Part shown: positions 23,785-31,700 of the stretch, one piece after another | Numbering within the stretch: position 1 is the stretch's first letter | How the letters are laid out: each line of letters begins with the position of its first letter | NCBI GenBank assembly: GCA_024274695.1 | Contig: JAJSAI010000014.1 | Coordinates: forward strand, 1 to 57,875 | Length of the DNA stretch: 57,875 nt | Direction of reading: 5' to 3' | Source of the DNA: an archaeon | GTDB lineage: Archaea; B1Sed10-29; JAJSAI01 | Notes under the pieces: generated by a model | What the model was told of the DNA's origin: nothing | Databases searched by the model: none | What the model saw: only the letters and a program-made list of their open reading frames with translations | Position numbers and translations under genes: made by a program

Positions 23785-24315
23785 ATGGACGAGTCAAAGC
23801 TTGCCAGGATAGCTGACATCGTAAGGTCAATGAACGAGGCTGGAATGACCTTGAACGAGATAAGGTCCCAGCTTCAGGGAATGGGGCTGACAGAGGATGA
23901 AATAGAACAGGTCCTGTCCGCCGCGAAGGCACAGCCTTCCTCTGCAGAAATCCATGAGGAGATAAAAAAGGTCAGGGAAAAGATAGAGACGGGCGAGCAC
24001 CTGAAGCCAGTGGTAGAAGTAGTGGAAGAGGCGGGGGCTGAGGCAAGAGAGGCAAGGGAAAAGGTAGAACAAGTGGCTAAAGCGGTTGAGGAAACAAAGC
24101 AGGCCGTGACCCAGGAGATAAAAGAGCCGGTACAGAAAATAGTTGAAGAGCAGAAAGAGCTTCACAGGGAAATAAAAACGATCGCGGGCCTTGGGGAAGA
24201 GGTGCAAACGCTAAGGGACATGCTGATAGACATTAACGCGAACATCAAGGCCCTGAACCAGATAATGCAAAAGATTCTGGAGACGAACAGGAAACTGTTA
24301 CAGCAAAAGAAATAG
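23785..24315 (+). CDS. Coiled-coil protein with N-terminal helical domain
   Basis: The 176 residues contain an N-terminal three-helix-like segment (IVRSMNEAGMTLNEIRSQLQ, then LTEDEIEQVLSAA), followed by continuous coiled coil from about 50 to the end (VEQVAKAVEETKQAVTQEI). Soluble; no enzymatic motif. It is divergent from the HerA-like gene; ttttataaac lies 35-40 nt upstream. The ATG is preferred over a GTG two codons earlier. The role is unknown. Confidence 0.75.
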   Translation: MDESKLARIADIVRSMNEAGMTLNEIRSQLQGMGLTEDEIEQVLSAAKAQPSSAEIHEEIKKVREKIETGEHLKPVVEVVEEAGAEAREAREKVEQVAKAVEETKQAVTQEIKEPVQKIVEEQKELHREIKTIAGLGEEVQTLRDMLIDINANIKALNQIMQKILETNRKLLQQKK

Positions 24316-24332
24316 TTTTATTTTTCTTTTTT
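24316..24332 (+). terminator. T-rich terminator
   Basis: Immediately after the coiled-coil gene the plus strand reads ttttatttttctttttt. It overlaps the lysine-rich end of the convergent gene and fits archaeal T-tract termination. Confidence 0.4.
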
Positions 24333-24569
24333 CTTCCCGTGCAGGAACAGTCCTCCGAACAAGAACGTTTTCCAGTCAAAGCCTTCCTTCGCTTCCTCTC
24401 CTTCTTTTATTTTTTTCCTGAGACCGGGGCGGACTATGTTTTCTGGACTCATGAGCTCTTCTTTCCGTGTGGTGAGCATTGGAAGAAGTCCCAGTTCTTC
24501 TGGTGTTGGAACATGGTCCTTTGGGGGCATTGACTGTATGAGCACGTGCTTCTTCTTTTTCTTGCTCAC
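24318..24569 (-). CDS. Small lysine-rich protein, unknown
   Basis: The 83-residue basic protein (MSKKKKKHVLIQSMPPKDH) has a proline-containing middle and a short hydrophobic C-terminal patch (WKTFLFGGLFLHG). It overlaps the previous gene's stop by 4 nt (ATGA), so it is the last member of the small membrane-protein operon. No family is recognised. Confidence 0.65.
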   Translation of the reverse strand: MSKKKKKHVLIQSMPPKDHVPTPEELGLLPMLTTRKEELMSPENIVRPGLRKKIKEGEEAKEGFDWKTFLFGGLFLHGKKKEK

Positions 24570-24913
24570 TTTTTATCCTCCTCAAGCGCTTTCCTGACCA
24601 CGTTGACCCCTGCGCTTATGACTCCGGTGACCGCGCTCACAACATCATCCGCCCAGTCCTTGTCAGGACCGCTCTTTTCCTTGTACGAGAGTTCTATCTT
24701 GTCAGGTATCCTGTAAGGCGCTCCTCTTTTCGATTCTATCACTATCGGCTCCAGTTCTTCGTACCCCTTGCTTTTTTTCCCAGAGGCCTTTTTCTCTGGG
24801 AGTAGAGCGTAAACCCCGCACGCGAAGAGCGCGAACAACCCGAGCTTTTCGTATCCTGAAGACGCTAGCACGTACCAGAAGAAAAGCCCCATCAGGAACG
24901 CCCAGAGTCTCAC
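24566..24913 (-). CDS. Small membrane protein, paralogue 3 of a tandem family
   Basis: The 115 residues carry two N-terminal membrane helices (WAFLMGLFFWYVLAS; LGLFALFACGVYALL), then a KK-rich linker, then a cytoplasmic-looking tail with PIVIESKRGAPYRIPDKIEL and an amphipathic end. The same order (helices, lysines, PI-hydrophobic, P-Y, P-I-x-hydrophobic-T/Y, small C-terminal helix) occurs in the two preceding genes, so all three probably arose by tandem duplication. Function unknown. Confidence 0.7.
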   Translation of the reverse strand: MRLWAFLMGLFFWYVLASSGYEKLGLFALFACGVYALLPEKKASGKKSKGYEELEPIVIESKRGAPYRIPDKIELSYKEKSGPDKDWADDVVSAVTGVISAGVNVVRKALEEDKK

Positions 24914-24931
24914 GGTCTTCCCACCATCCTT

Positions 24932-25276
24932 TTACTCGAACAGCCAGTTGAAGAACTTAACGAGCCCCTTGCCTATGGCTCCTATCCCTTTGGGGATGTT
25001 GCTGACGCCCCTGTAGGGCCCGTAGTCGCTTTTCTTGTACGTTATCTTGAGCTTCGGGGGGTACAAGTAGGGGGGTTCTCCCTCGTCCTCGTAAATGACA
25101 GGGTGAAGGATAACTTCTTCTTCCTCTTTTTTCTTTCCTCCCGCTTTCTTCTTCTCCGGCCAGACTGCTCCTGCCACGAGCAGCAGTACTCCTGCCCAGA
25201 ACAGTATCCCGTACCCTGGAAGGTACAGGGCAGTCAGGCAAAATACTATTCCAAGAGCAATTGCCCCAGTTCTCAT
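24932..25276 (-). CDS. Small membrane protein, paralogue 2 of a tandem family
   Basis: The 114 residues have two membrane helices (IALGIVFCLTALYL; ILFWAGVLLLVAGAVW), a KKKAGGKKK linker and a tail with HPVIYEDEGEPPYLYPPKLK followed by a helical end that includes VKFFNWLFE. This is the same plan as its neighbours on both sides. The ATG at 25276 overlaps the upstream stop as ATGA, so the longer in-frame start at 25351 is rejected. Confidence 0.72.
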   Translation of the reverse strand: MRTGAIALGIVFCLTALYLPGYGILFWAGVLLLVAGAVWPEKKKAGGKKKEEEEVILHPVIYEDEGEPPYLYPPKLKITYKKSDYGPYRGVSNIPKGIGAIGKGLVKFFNWLFE

Positions 25277-25608
25277 GATAACAGCCAGTCCACAAACCTT
25301 TTGGTCAGGTTTCCTACAAGATTTCCAGTTGTTTTGCCCGCCTCCTTCCATCTGGTCGGAGGCTTTCCGGGCTCTGTTATTGTTATTTCTTCAGGGTAAA
25401 TGGACTCTGGTCCTTCGTACTTTCTTTTTACGATTATGGGCTGCACTTTCACCCTGGCCCCAGACCCTTTAGATTTTTTGGCAGGCTCTCTTGACACGAG
25501 CACCAGGATGGCTGCTGCTATTACTGCCGGGACGAGCACGCTCTCAACGTAGATGCCTGCGAGCACGAGCACCATGGCAAGGGCGAGCGTGCTTGCTCTC
25601 ATGTTCAT
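25273..25608 (-). CDS. Small membrane protein, paralogue 1 of a tandem family
   Basis: The 111 residues have two hydrophobic segments (LALAMVLVLAGIYVESVLV; PAVIAAAILVLVS), a KKSKGSG linker, then VQPIIVKRKYEGPESIYPEE and a C-terminal helix ending RFVDWLLS, close in layout to the end of paralogue 2 (FFNWLFE). The ATG overlaps the upstream gene's stop as ATGA. Confidence 0.72.
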   Translation of the reverse strand: MNMRASTLALAMVLVLAGIYVESVLVPAVIAAAILVLVSREPAKKSKGSGARVKVQPIIVKRKYEGPESIYPEEITITEPGKPPTRWKEAGKTTGNLVGNLTKRFVDWLLS

Positions 25609-25895
25609 CCTCCCAGGAGCCTCATGAGCTCAGGGGAGTAGTACTCTCCCCCTCCTTTCTCGCTCTTGGCCGCGCCGTACAATATTATTCCGGCTAGTAT
25701 TCCCAGGAAGATCCACCAGTACTTGGAGTACCCGAAGTAGACCATCGCGAGCACTAGCACTCCTATGACCGTTATTGGAACGCTTCTGGCGAGCACGATC
25801 AGGACAATGAACGTCAGGTAAAACAGGGTTTCCAGCCCCTGCTGTAGCGCGAGGAAGGACACGAGCAACAGTATTATCAGGCTCATGGGGTCCAT
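25605..25895 (-). CDS. Small membrane protein, unknown
   Basis: The 96 residues are mostly hydrophobic, with about four membrane segments (LIILLLVSFLALQ, LTFIVLIVLA, VIGVLVLAMVYFGY, WWIFLGILAGIILYG) and a short Gly/Glu/Tyr-rich cytoplasmic tail. It is part of a tightly packed minus-strand operon of small membrane proteins. No family is recognised. Confidence 0.68.
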   Translation of the reverse strand: MDPMSLIILLLVSFLALQQGLETLFYLTFIVLIVLARSVPITVIGVLVLAMVYFGYSKYWWIFLGILAGIILYGAAKSEKGGGEYYSPELMRLLGG

Positions 25896-25904
25896 GATAT
25901 CATC

Positions 25905-26129
25905 TCACTTGAACGCTTCTCCGAACTTTTCAAGGAAAGGGTATCCGAAGAAGAATATCAGGATTATTATCACGAGCTCGGGGTGAGAGTAGAAGGTGAG
26001 GTATCCTACTATAGCTGCGAGAATGATCCCCAAGGCCTTTGATTTTGTCAGGTCAGTCCCCCACTTTACTAGGTACACGAAGAATATGAGCGTGAAAGCC
26101 AGCCTCAGGTCAGTCCAAAGGTCCGCCAT
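25905..26129 (-). CDS. Small membrane protein, first gene of the operon
   Basis: The 74 residues have about three membrane helices (LAFTLIFFVYLV, ALGIILAAIVGYLTFY, LVIIILIFFFGYPFL). A very strong purine-rich ribosome-binding region (aggaggaaaggagg) lies just before the ATG and a TATA-like box about 45-55 nt upstream, marking it as the operon's leading gene. Confidence 0.68.
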   Translation of the reverse strand: MADLWTDLRLAFTLIFFVYLVKWGTDLTKSKALGIILAAIVGYLTFYSHPELVIIILIFFFGYPFLEKFGEAFK

Positions 26130-26170
26130 CCTTTTTTCCTCCTTTCCTCCTAAAGAAAAAGGGAGAACAG

Positions 26171-26183
26171 GGTATAAAAAGGT
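26171..26183 (-). promoter_or_regulatory. TATA-like box of the small membrane-protein operon
   Basis: On the minus strand this reads cctttttatacc, about 45-55 nt before the ATG at 26129. That leaves room for a leader carrying the aggagg ribosome-binding site. Inferred. Confidence 0.45.
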
Positions 26184-26198
26184 TGGTTTCAGAGGTGC

Positions 26199-27002
26199 CT
26201 AGATTATTCTCTTGAAGTCCTCCCATTTCCTGCCGACCTCTTTTTCCACGACTGGCTTCAGGTTTTTCCACACCCTAAGGAATGCCTTTTTCCTTCTTTC
26301 TAGTTCTTGCTTGCTCAGCTCCTTCACTATCATCATTTCCCTCAGATTCTTTTCAAACCCTCTTGGTTTGTATTCCAGTCTTCTCGCGCACCATAACCTC
26401 CAAGGGTCCGCGGGCACGTGGGTTTTGTTCAGCGCGAAAAGCGTTTGAAGGAGCATGTCAATCCCGTAACAAAAGCAATGGTGTGCTGCCAGAATATCTC
26501 CTCTGCGCACCCATTTTTCAGGCACATTAACGCAGAAGTAGTGGCTTTGCTCGAGGCCTTCCATCAAAAGCCATTTCCTCTCTTTTTCGGAGAGCACTGT
26601 CTTCTTTTTTATGAGCCGTTCGATCTTTTTCTGGGGATCGTATAATATCCTGTGCTGGGAGTACGCCCATTTCCTTTCAGGGTCCCAGCGTTCTTTCAGT
26701 GCTTTCTCGTACTCTACTATAGTCCAGTCTATTTTTACTTCTCTTACCCCGTATTTTCTGGAGTCTGGCTCGCTTAGGGGAACCCATACCTCTCCTTCTC
26801 TAGCGAGCCCGATCCGGGCGCCCTTGCTGACGAAGATCGTCATGTCAATGTCGGAGAACTTGTCGGCATAACCCCTCCCAAGACTACCCAGGCAAACTAT
26901 TCCCAGGACTCCCTTTTTCTTTTTCAGTCTCTCCGCGTACTCGCGCGCTACTTTTTCGTGCAGTTCTATTATGTTCTTGCCCCTGAGTCCCTGGGTCTTC
27001 AT
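26199..27002 (-). CDS. Nucleotidyltransferase-fold protein
   Basis: The 267-residue protein has the polymerase-beta-type signature GSLGRG, then 9 residues, then SDIDMTIF (about 38-52), giving the glycine-serine motif and two metal-binding aspartates. The C-terminal two thirds is helical with many aromatic residues (WKNLKPVVEKEVGRKWEDF). The layout resembles aminoglycoside-nucleotidyltransferase-like or DNA-polymerase-beta-like enzymes. The substrate is unknown. Confidence 0.75.
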   Translation of the reverse strand: MKTQGLRGKNIIELHEKVAREYAERLKKKKGVLGIVCLGSLGRGYADKFSDIDMTIFVSKGARIGLAREGEVWVPLSEPDSRKYGVREVKIDWTIVEYEKALKERWDPERKWAYSQHRILYDPQKKIERLIKKKTVLSEKERKWLLMEGLEQSHYFCVNVPEKWVRRGDILAAHHCFCYGIDMLLQTLFALNKTHVPADPWRLWCARRLEYKPRGFEKNLREMMIVKELSKQELERRKKAFLRVWKNLKPVVEKEVGRKWEDFKRII

Positions 27003-27015
27003 GATCGCCCTGTCT

Positions 27016-27369
27016 TCAGAATTTCTTGAACCGGGGGCTTGCCCAGAAGCCCTGCAGTCCGAAGATTATCATTCCCGAGAGCATGTAGGCCATGATGATG
27101 TAGGTGGTCCACACTCCTGCTGTTACCGGCAGGAGCCTTATACCAAAAATGTAAAAGAGGATCGCTGTTATGAGGTAGGTGGTGAGCCTGGTTCCTATCA
27201 CCATTCTCACGAAACTGTAGATCATGACCAGGATGTAGAACTGGAAGAGTATCCTGAATATGGGGATTGTTAGGATGGCGACGGTCATTCCCCCGATTAT
27301 CACCAGGAAGATGAGGGCCAGGATTATGAACGGGAGTATGAAAAAGCCCCTGCTTTTTTCCAGGATCAT
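27016..27369 (-). CDS. Membrane protein, about four helices
   Basis: The 117 residues are strongly hydrophobic (FFILPFIILALIFLVIIG, MTVAILTIPIFRILFQFY, YLITAILFYIFGIRLL, YIIMAYMLSGMIIFG), with a basic C-terminus. It overlaps the upstream membrane-protein gene by 4 nt. No family is recognised; like its neighbours it may belong to the surface island. Confidence 0.66.
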   Translation of the reverse strand: MILEKSRGFFILPFIILALIFLVIIGGMTVAILTIPIFRILFQFYILVMIYSFVRMVIGTRLTTYLITAILFYIFGIRLLPVTAGVWTTYIIMAYMLSGMIIFGLQGFWASPRFKKF

Positions 27370-27749
27370 CTTAGCAACGCCCTCCTCCTGCTCGCCGCTG
27401 ACTTGGCCGTGTCAGGAGGCAGGTCCCCTCCTCCTGCGCTGGCCATCGGTCCCGCGATAGACAGGTCGTACAATACCATGGTGAACCCAAAGGCTATGGC
27501 GAAGTACACTATCATCAGGGGTCCGAACAAGTGCCAGTACTGGAAGAGCATCAGGTACCCTAGTATGAGCACTAACGCGGTGATTATCGGGCCTCCTTCG
27601 AACCTGCTCCTGACGAAGGAGATCACGAACAAGAGCACGATTATCTTGAACCCGAACCACATCAAGTCCCAGTCGCTCTTCACTCCGGCCAGTGTCAAGA
27701 ACCTGTCCAGTATCCCCAGTACAGCCAGGACCGTCACGTTACTGATCAT
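27366..27749 (-). CDS. Membrane protein with proline/alanine-rich tail
   Basis: The 127 residues contain three to four membrane helices (FKIIVLLFVISFV, IITALVLILGYLMLF, MIVYFAIAFGFTMVLY) and a small Gly/Ala/Arg-rich C-terminal tail. The ATG lies about 31 nt from a TATA-like box, fitting a nearly leaderless start, and the next gene overlaps by 4 nt. Function unknown. Confidence 0.66.
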   Translation of the reverse strand: MISNVTVLAVLGILDRFLTLAGVKSDWDLMWFGFKIIVLLFVISFVRSRFEGGPIITALVLILGYLMLFQYWHLFGPLMIVYFAIAFGFTMVLYDLSIAGPMASAGGGDLPPDTAKSAASRRRALLR

Positions 27750-27774
27750 GCGGTAGAACAGAAGAACCCGAGGA

Positions 27775-27785
27775 TTATAAAAGTT
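27775..27785 (-). promoter_or_regulatory. TATA-like box
   Basis: On the minus strand cttttataatc lies about 31 nt before the ATG at 27749. Inferred from spacing. Confidence 0.45.
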
Positions 27786-27797
27786 ACTGGGGAAATG

Positions 27798-28766
27798 TCA
27801 TGTGGAAGATTTTACCAGAGAGCCGCTCTCGTCACAATAGTACGTGGACGTGGTTTTGCCCAGTTCAGTGTCAAGAGCGGTTAGCGTTACCTTGTCCTTC
27901 CAGCCTGTTATCTTGAACTCCTCTCCTCCATGCTTTTTGAAGAAGGCTTCCATCTCATACCATACTATATCATGGTGCTCGGGTTTAGGCACGTACACTC
28001 CGCTCTCGTCTGTGACCCACGTGAAGCCAGCGAACTTTTTTACCGCGTGGGCGGTCACCTTAAGCTCTGACAGGCCATTCGGTCCGCTGGGACAGTGTTT
28101 CCCTTCAAGCCCTCCTCCGAGCTCTTCCCTTATTCCCTCCGCCCATTCGGCCCACGCCCTGACTGGATCCGGAGTGCAGACCGTAATATCGTTCTCTGGT
28201 AGTACGCCTATCTTCTCGTACCCGTCAGGAGTCGGTATCTTCATCCAAACGTCTTTCCTTATGTCGTCGAACTGGCTGGAGTCTAGGGTGATGCACACTC
28301 GTCCGTCAGGGTGTTCCTCCTTGAAGAGGTCCTTTGAAACGCTGTGAATAGCATTGCTTATCTCCGTGTCATCAGGGGTTTCCGGCTCGCTCCCCTTGAA
28401 CACGAACGTCTTCCGCGTGGCGTCCACTGCGTTCACGACCGCTTCTGATGTCATCAGGCTAATCTCTTTTGAAACCCGCGCCTCCAGGGCGCCGAGTATG
28501 TCACTCTTTCCTTCCAGAGGGCTCTCCTCTATCTCCATTACTCGGGCCTTGACCGCGTTCTGTGTTTCCGCCTCCACGTTCGCCTTGACCACCTTGATGT
28601 TAATGTAGTCAGTTGAGGTTATCGAGCTTCCGGCCAGCGCTCTGGACGTCCGGAGGTCATTTTCTGCCATCATGCTGGCCGCGAGAATAGCCAGGATCAC
28701 CATGGTGGTGCCAACCAAAGGGGTGAATAAAGAAAAGCCCCTGTTCCTTTTCCGTGCGAAGGACAT
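27798..28766 (-). CDS. Pilin-like protein coupled to the 2566-residue surface protein
   Basis: The 322-residue protein has a class III-like N-terminus: short basic region RKRNRGF, then a hydrophobic stretch (TTMVILAILAASMM), then a soluble domain with helices and several cysteines. The signal departs from the K/R-G-Q form (RGFS), so cleavage by the prepilin peptidase is plausible but not certain. The start shares one base with the stop of the giant gene (TAATG), implying translational coupling and a joint role at the surface. Confidence 0.65.
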   Translation of the reverse strand: MSFARKRNRGFSLFTPLVGTTMVILAILAASMMAENDLRTSRALAGSSITSTDYINIKVVKANVEAETQNAVKARVMEIEESPLEGKSDILGALEARVSKEISLMTSEAVVNAVDATRKTFVFKGSEPETPDDTEISNAIHSVSKDLFKEEHPDGRVCITLDSSQFDDIRKDVWMKIPTPDGYEKIGVLPENDITVCTPDPVRAWAEWAEGIREELGGGLEGKHCPSGPNGLSELKVTAHAVKKFAGFTWVTDESGVYVPKPEHHDIVWYEMEAFFKKHGGEEFKITGWKDKVTLTALDTELGKTTSTYYCDESGSLVKSST

Positions 28767-31700
28767 TAGTCTTCACTCTCTGACTGAGCGCTTACATACT
28801 CCTGGTAATGCTCGTAGTCAGCATTAGGCCCTTTTGTCACGCACCAACCCTCTTTAGTTGCAAGACCCCCTTCACAGTACAAGCATGAGCCTTTAGAGTT
28901 TTGCGCCAGGCATGTCCAGCTACAATAGCCGTTTGCCTTGTTCACGCACAGGGCTTCATCTGGACACTTAAGAGTTACTTTCTCAGTATCGCACAGCTTC
29001 CAGTTGGATAACCCGTGGCAGATGACCTTGTATCCGCAGTTTTCTCCAGATCCCGATTCTGAAGGGCCCTTCTTTTCCGCACCAGTCACAGTATAATAAC
29101 TACCCCATGGAGATATTGTGTAGGTTATGGTCCCCCCTGAATCTTCAGAACCCATGATCACGTTTACTCTCAGGTTTCCGAGGCCAATGGGTAGAGATAT
29201 AGTGGTACCATCTGAGGGGAAGGAGCCTCCCTTGATCTTTAGGTGAATGTACGGAACAAACCCTTTCGGGCTGAACTTTAGAGTTTCGGTGGAGGACCAG
29301 ATTGTTTTGGTTTCTACACCTACTGTGATCTCAGTGCCCTCTGCTTGCAAGGGAATAATATCTATCTCATCTGCGAACACGTTGAGTGGAACATAACAAT
29401 CTAGTGCAATATGCTTTTTATCCTCGCCAGTGTATCTCATGTTACCGCAAAAGGCAGCGCACTTTCCGTAGAATACTCTTTTATCATTCTCTCCAGCAGG
29501 ACTGGGAGCATCTTTTACTACAAGGTTCTTGTTGGAGATCTTGATCAGTTTTCTTCCTGCAGTCATACCATTTATTGTGTCAAGGGTGTTCTGTTGAATG
29601 CCTTTCATTGTGGTAGGGGTGGATGGGATCTCGCATGCTTGGATTCCAGGGGCTGATGAGAGATACAGTGCTATCGTCTTATGTTCGCTGGTCGTGGTAT
29701 AGTACAAAACTTTCGCAAGCGTCTTATAGTCTCCTTCCTTGAATTCCATTATCACCTTCCCGAGGTCGTTGTCCGCAACGGTGGTTATGCTGTTGTCCTG
29801 GCCGCTGCCGAGCCGTTCGCTCAGCAGGCTGGATATCTTACTTTCCTTGCCTTGGGGTATTGACAGGTACACGTGGTTTGCTGTCTCCCAGTATACCGCA
29901 GTGTCTTCTGGCAGGGTCCAGCCAGCCTTCTCGCTGACAGCGGCCTTGAAGTTCAGTATCTCCGAGTACTCTCCAACCTGTTCTGGGGTGAAGTCTGACG
30001 GTCTCCCGATAATAATGTACGGCCAGGAGACTTCCTCAGGAGAGCTCCTGTAGACTACTCTCACCTGGTCTTCTCCGACTTCTTCCCCTTCCTCCACAAC
30101 ATCCTTGCCGGTTTTCTCGTGGATTATGTTCCTTATCTGGGCCTTCTCGTCTTCTGACAGGCTTGTTCCCAGCAAGTTGAGCACTTCGTAGTCTGTTCTG
30201 GAGGTTATCCACTTCCCGTCACGTATTTCCAGAACCTCATTTCCTTTGGAGAAGCGGATTATGTTATCAATGAACTCTTTCACGCTGTCCAGCGTTGGCC
30301 CGACAATATGCAGGTAGTTGTTCTTGTCAAGGTACGCGAGCCCTGCCGCCGGGAACCTGTTCTCGAGCTCGGGCACGTTCTCCCAGAGGTCCTGGCACGC
30401 CTGCTGTGTTTCGTCGAAGCATGTTTCTATTATCAGGTTGTGAGTGTACTCCTCGTCTCCCAGGACGCTCCTGGAGTAGGATACGCTGTAGCCTTCTTTT
30501 TCTCCAACGCCCCACAGAGCGTTCATGAGCTTGTGGACCTCTTCCTCTATTGACTTCCCTGTCGTTATCACCACCCGGGTCTGGTATACGGACGGCCGCT
30601 TCTCCGCAATGCTGCTGGCGTCCGCAGGTATGAACGCGAGGAAGTTCTCAAGCTTTTCCTTCGGATTCATGTCCGAGAGTTTTCCTGTCTCGTAGTACCT
30701 TAGTTTTTTAGTGGTCCCTTCCGCGGTCTGGTAGTTCGTGGTCTTCACGGTCCCGTATCCTATCTCAGGCCAGAAGTCTGTGAACACTTCGTCGTCTAAT
30801 CCTAATGTGTTCACCGCGATGTACATTTCGTCTTTGTTGAGTTTGTAGTACACGCTCCTGAACGCCTGGTTCGGTGTTTTGGCTCCCGTGAGTATCTGGG
30901 CGAGGGTCGCGAAAGCGTCAGGGTCAAAAGTTTCCCCTTTCTTCAGGGTCTTTGAGAAGTCTGCTGAGATAACTTCAACTCCTCCCGCGGGGGCTGCTGC
31001 TTCTTCTTGTACTGTGGCCTTGTACTCTATGGGGACTTTCTTGGTGATCCCGTTCTTTTCTGCAGTGAACTCTCCTTTCACGTCAATGTTCGTGTTTGTT
31101 GACGGGAACGGCGCGTACAATGTTATGCTCGCGCTGAACGTTATCTGGGACTCGTCTGACTCTACCTTTACGTTCTCCGCGCTGCATCTCCACGCTCCGG
31201 ACGCGAGGCAGTCCGCGGTTCCCTCGTCAGAGGACACTTCCGCTTTGAGCACGCTGGCTCCTGACACGCTCACGCCATCGCACCTGTTGTTGAGGATGAT
31301 GCTGACGTCGTTCTTTTGGCTTATTATCAGGGTATTGTCTTCAGAGTCCAGCCGGTCTGGGTAGCAGGCTTTGATCTTCATTGGCACGGTCACTGGCTTG
31401 TCAAAGTAGGGTTGTCCCGCGATCCTCTCGTCAGACTCTATAATCATTTGAGCGTTCTGGTCCTGGTCTAAGAGTTCCTTCCAGGGGAAGTCCCTTCTTT
31501 CGTTAGATAGCAGGCACAGCCCCAGGTCCAGTTTTATCCCGTTTTCCGAGTCTGTTATCCCTCCCTCCACGCTCTTGTCCAGGGTGCAGACGGTTTCTCC
31601 TGCCTGGGTGATTTCAATTCTCTTGATGTACTTGGATGTTAGGATTGTGTTCGTGTTGAGGTCCTTGAGCGGCACTGTCACTTCTGGAGTGAACTCGTCA

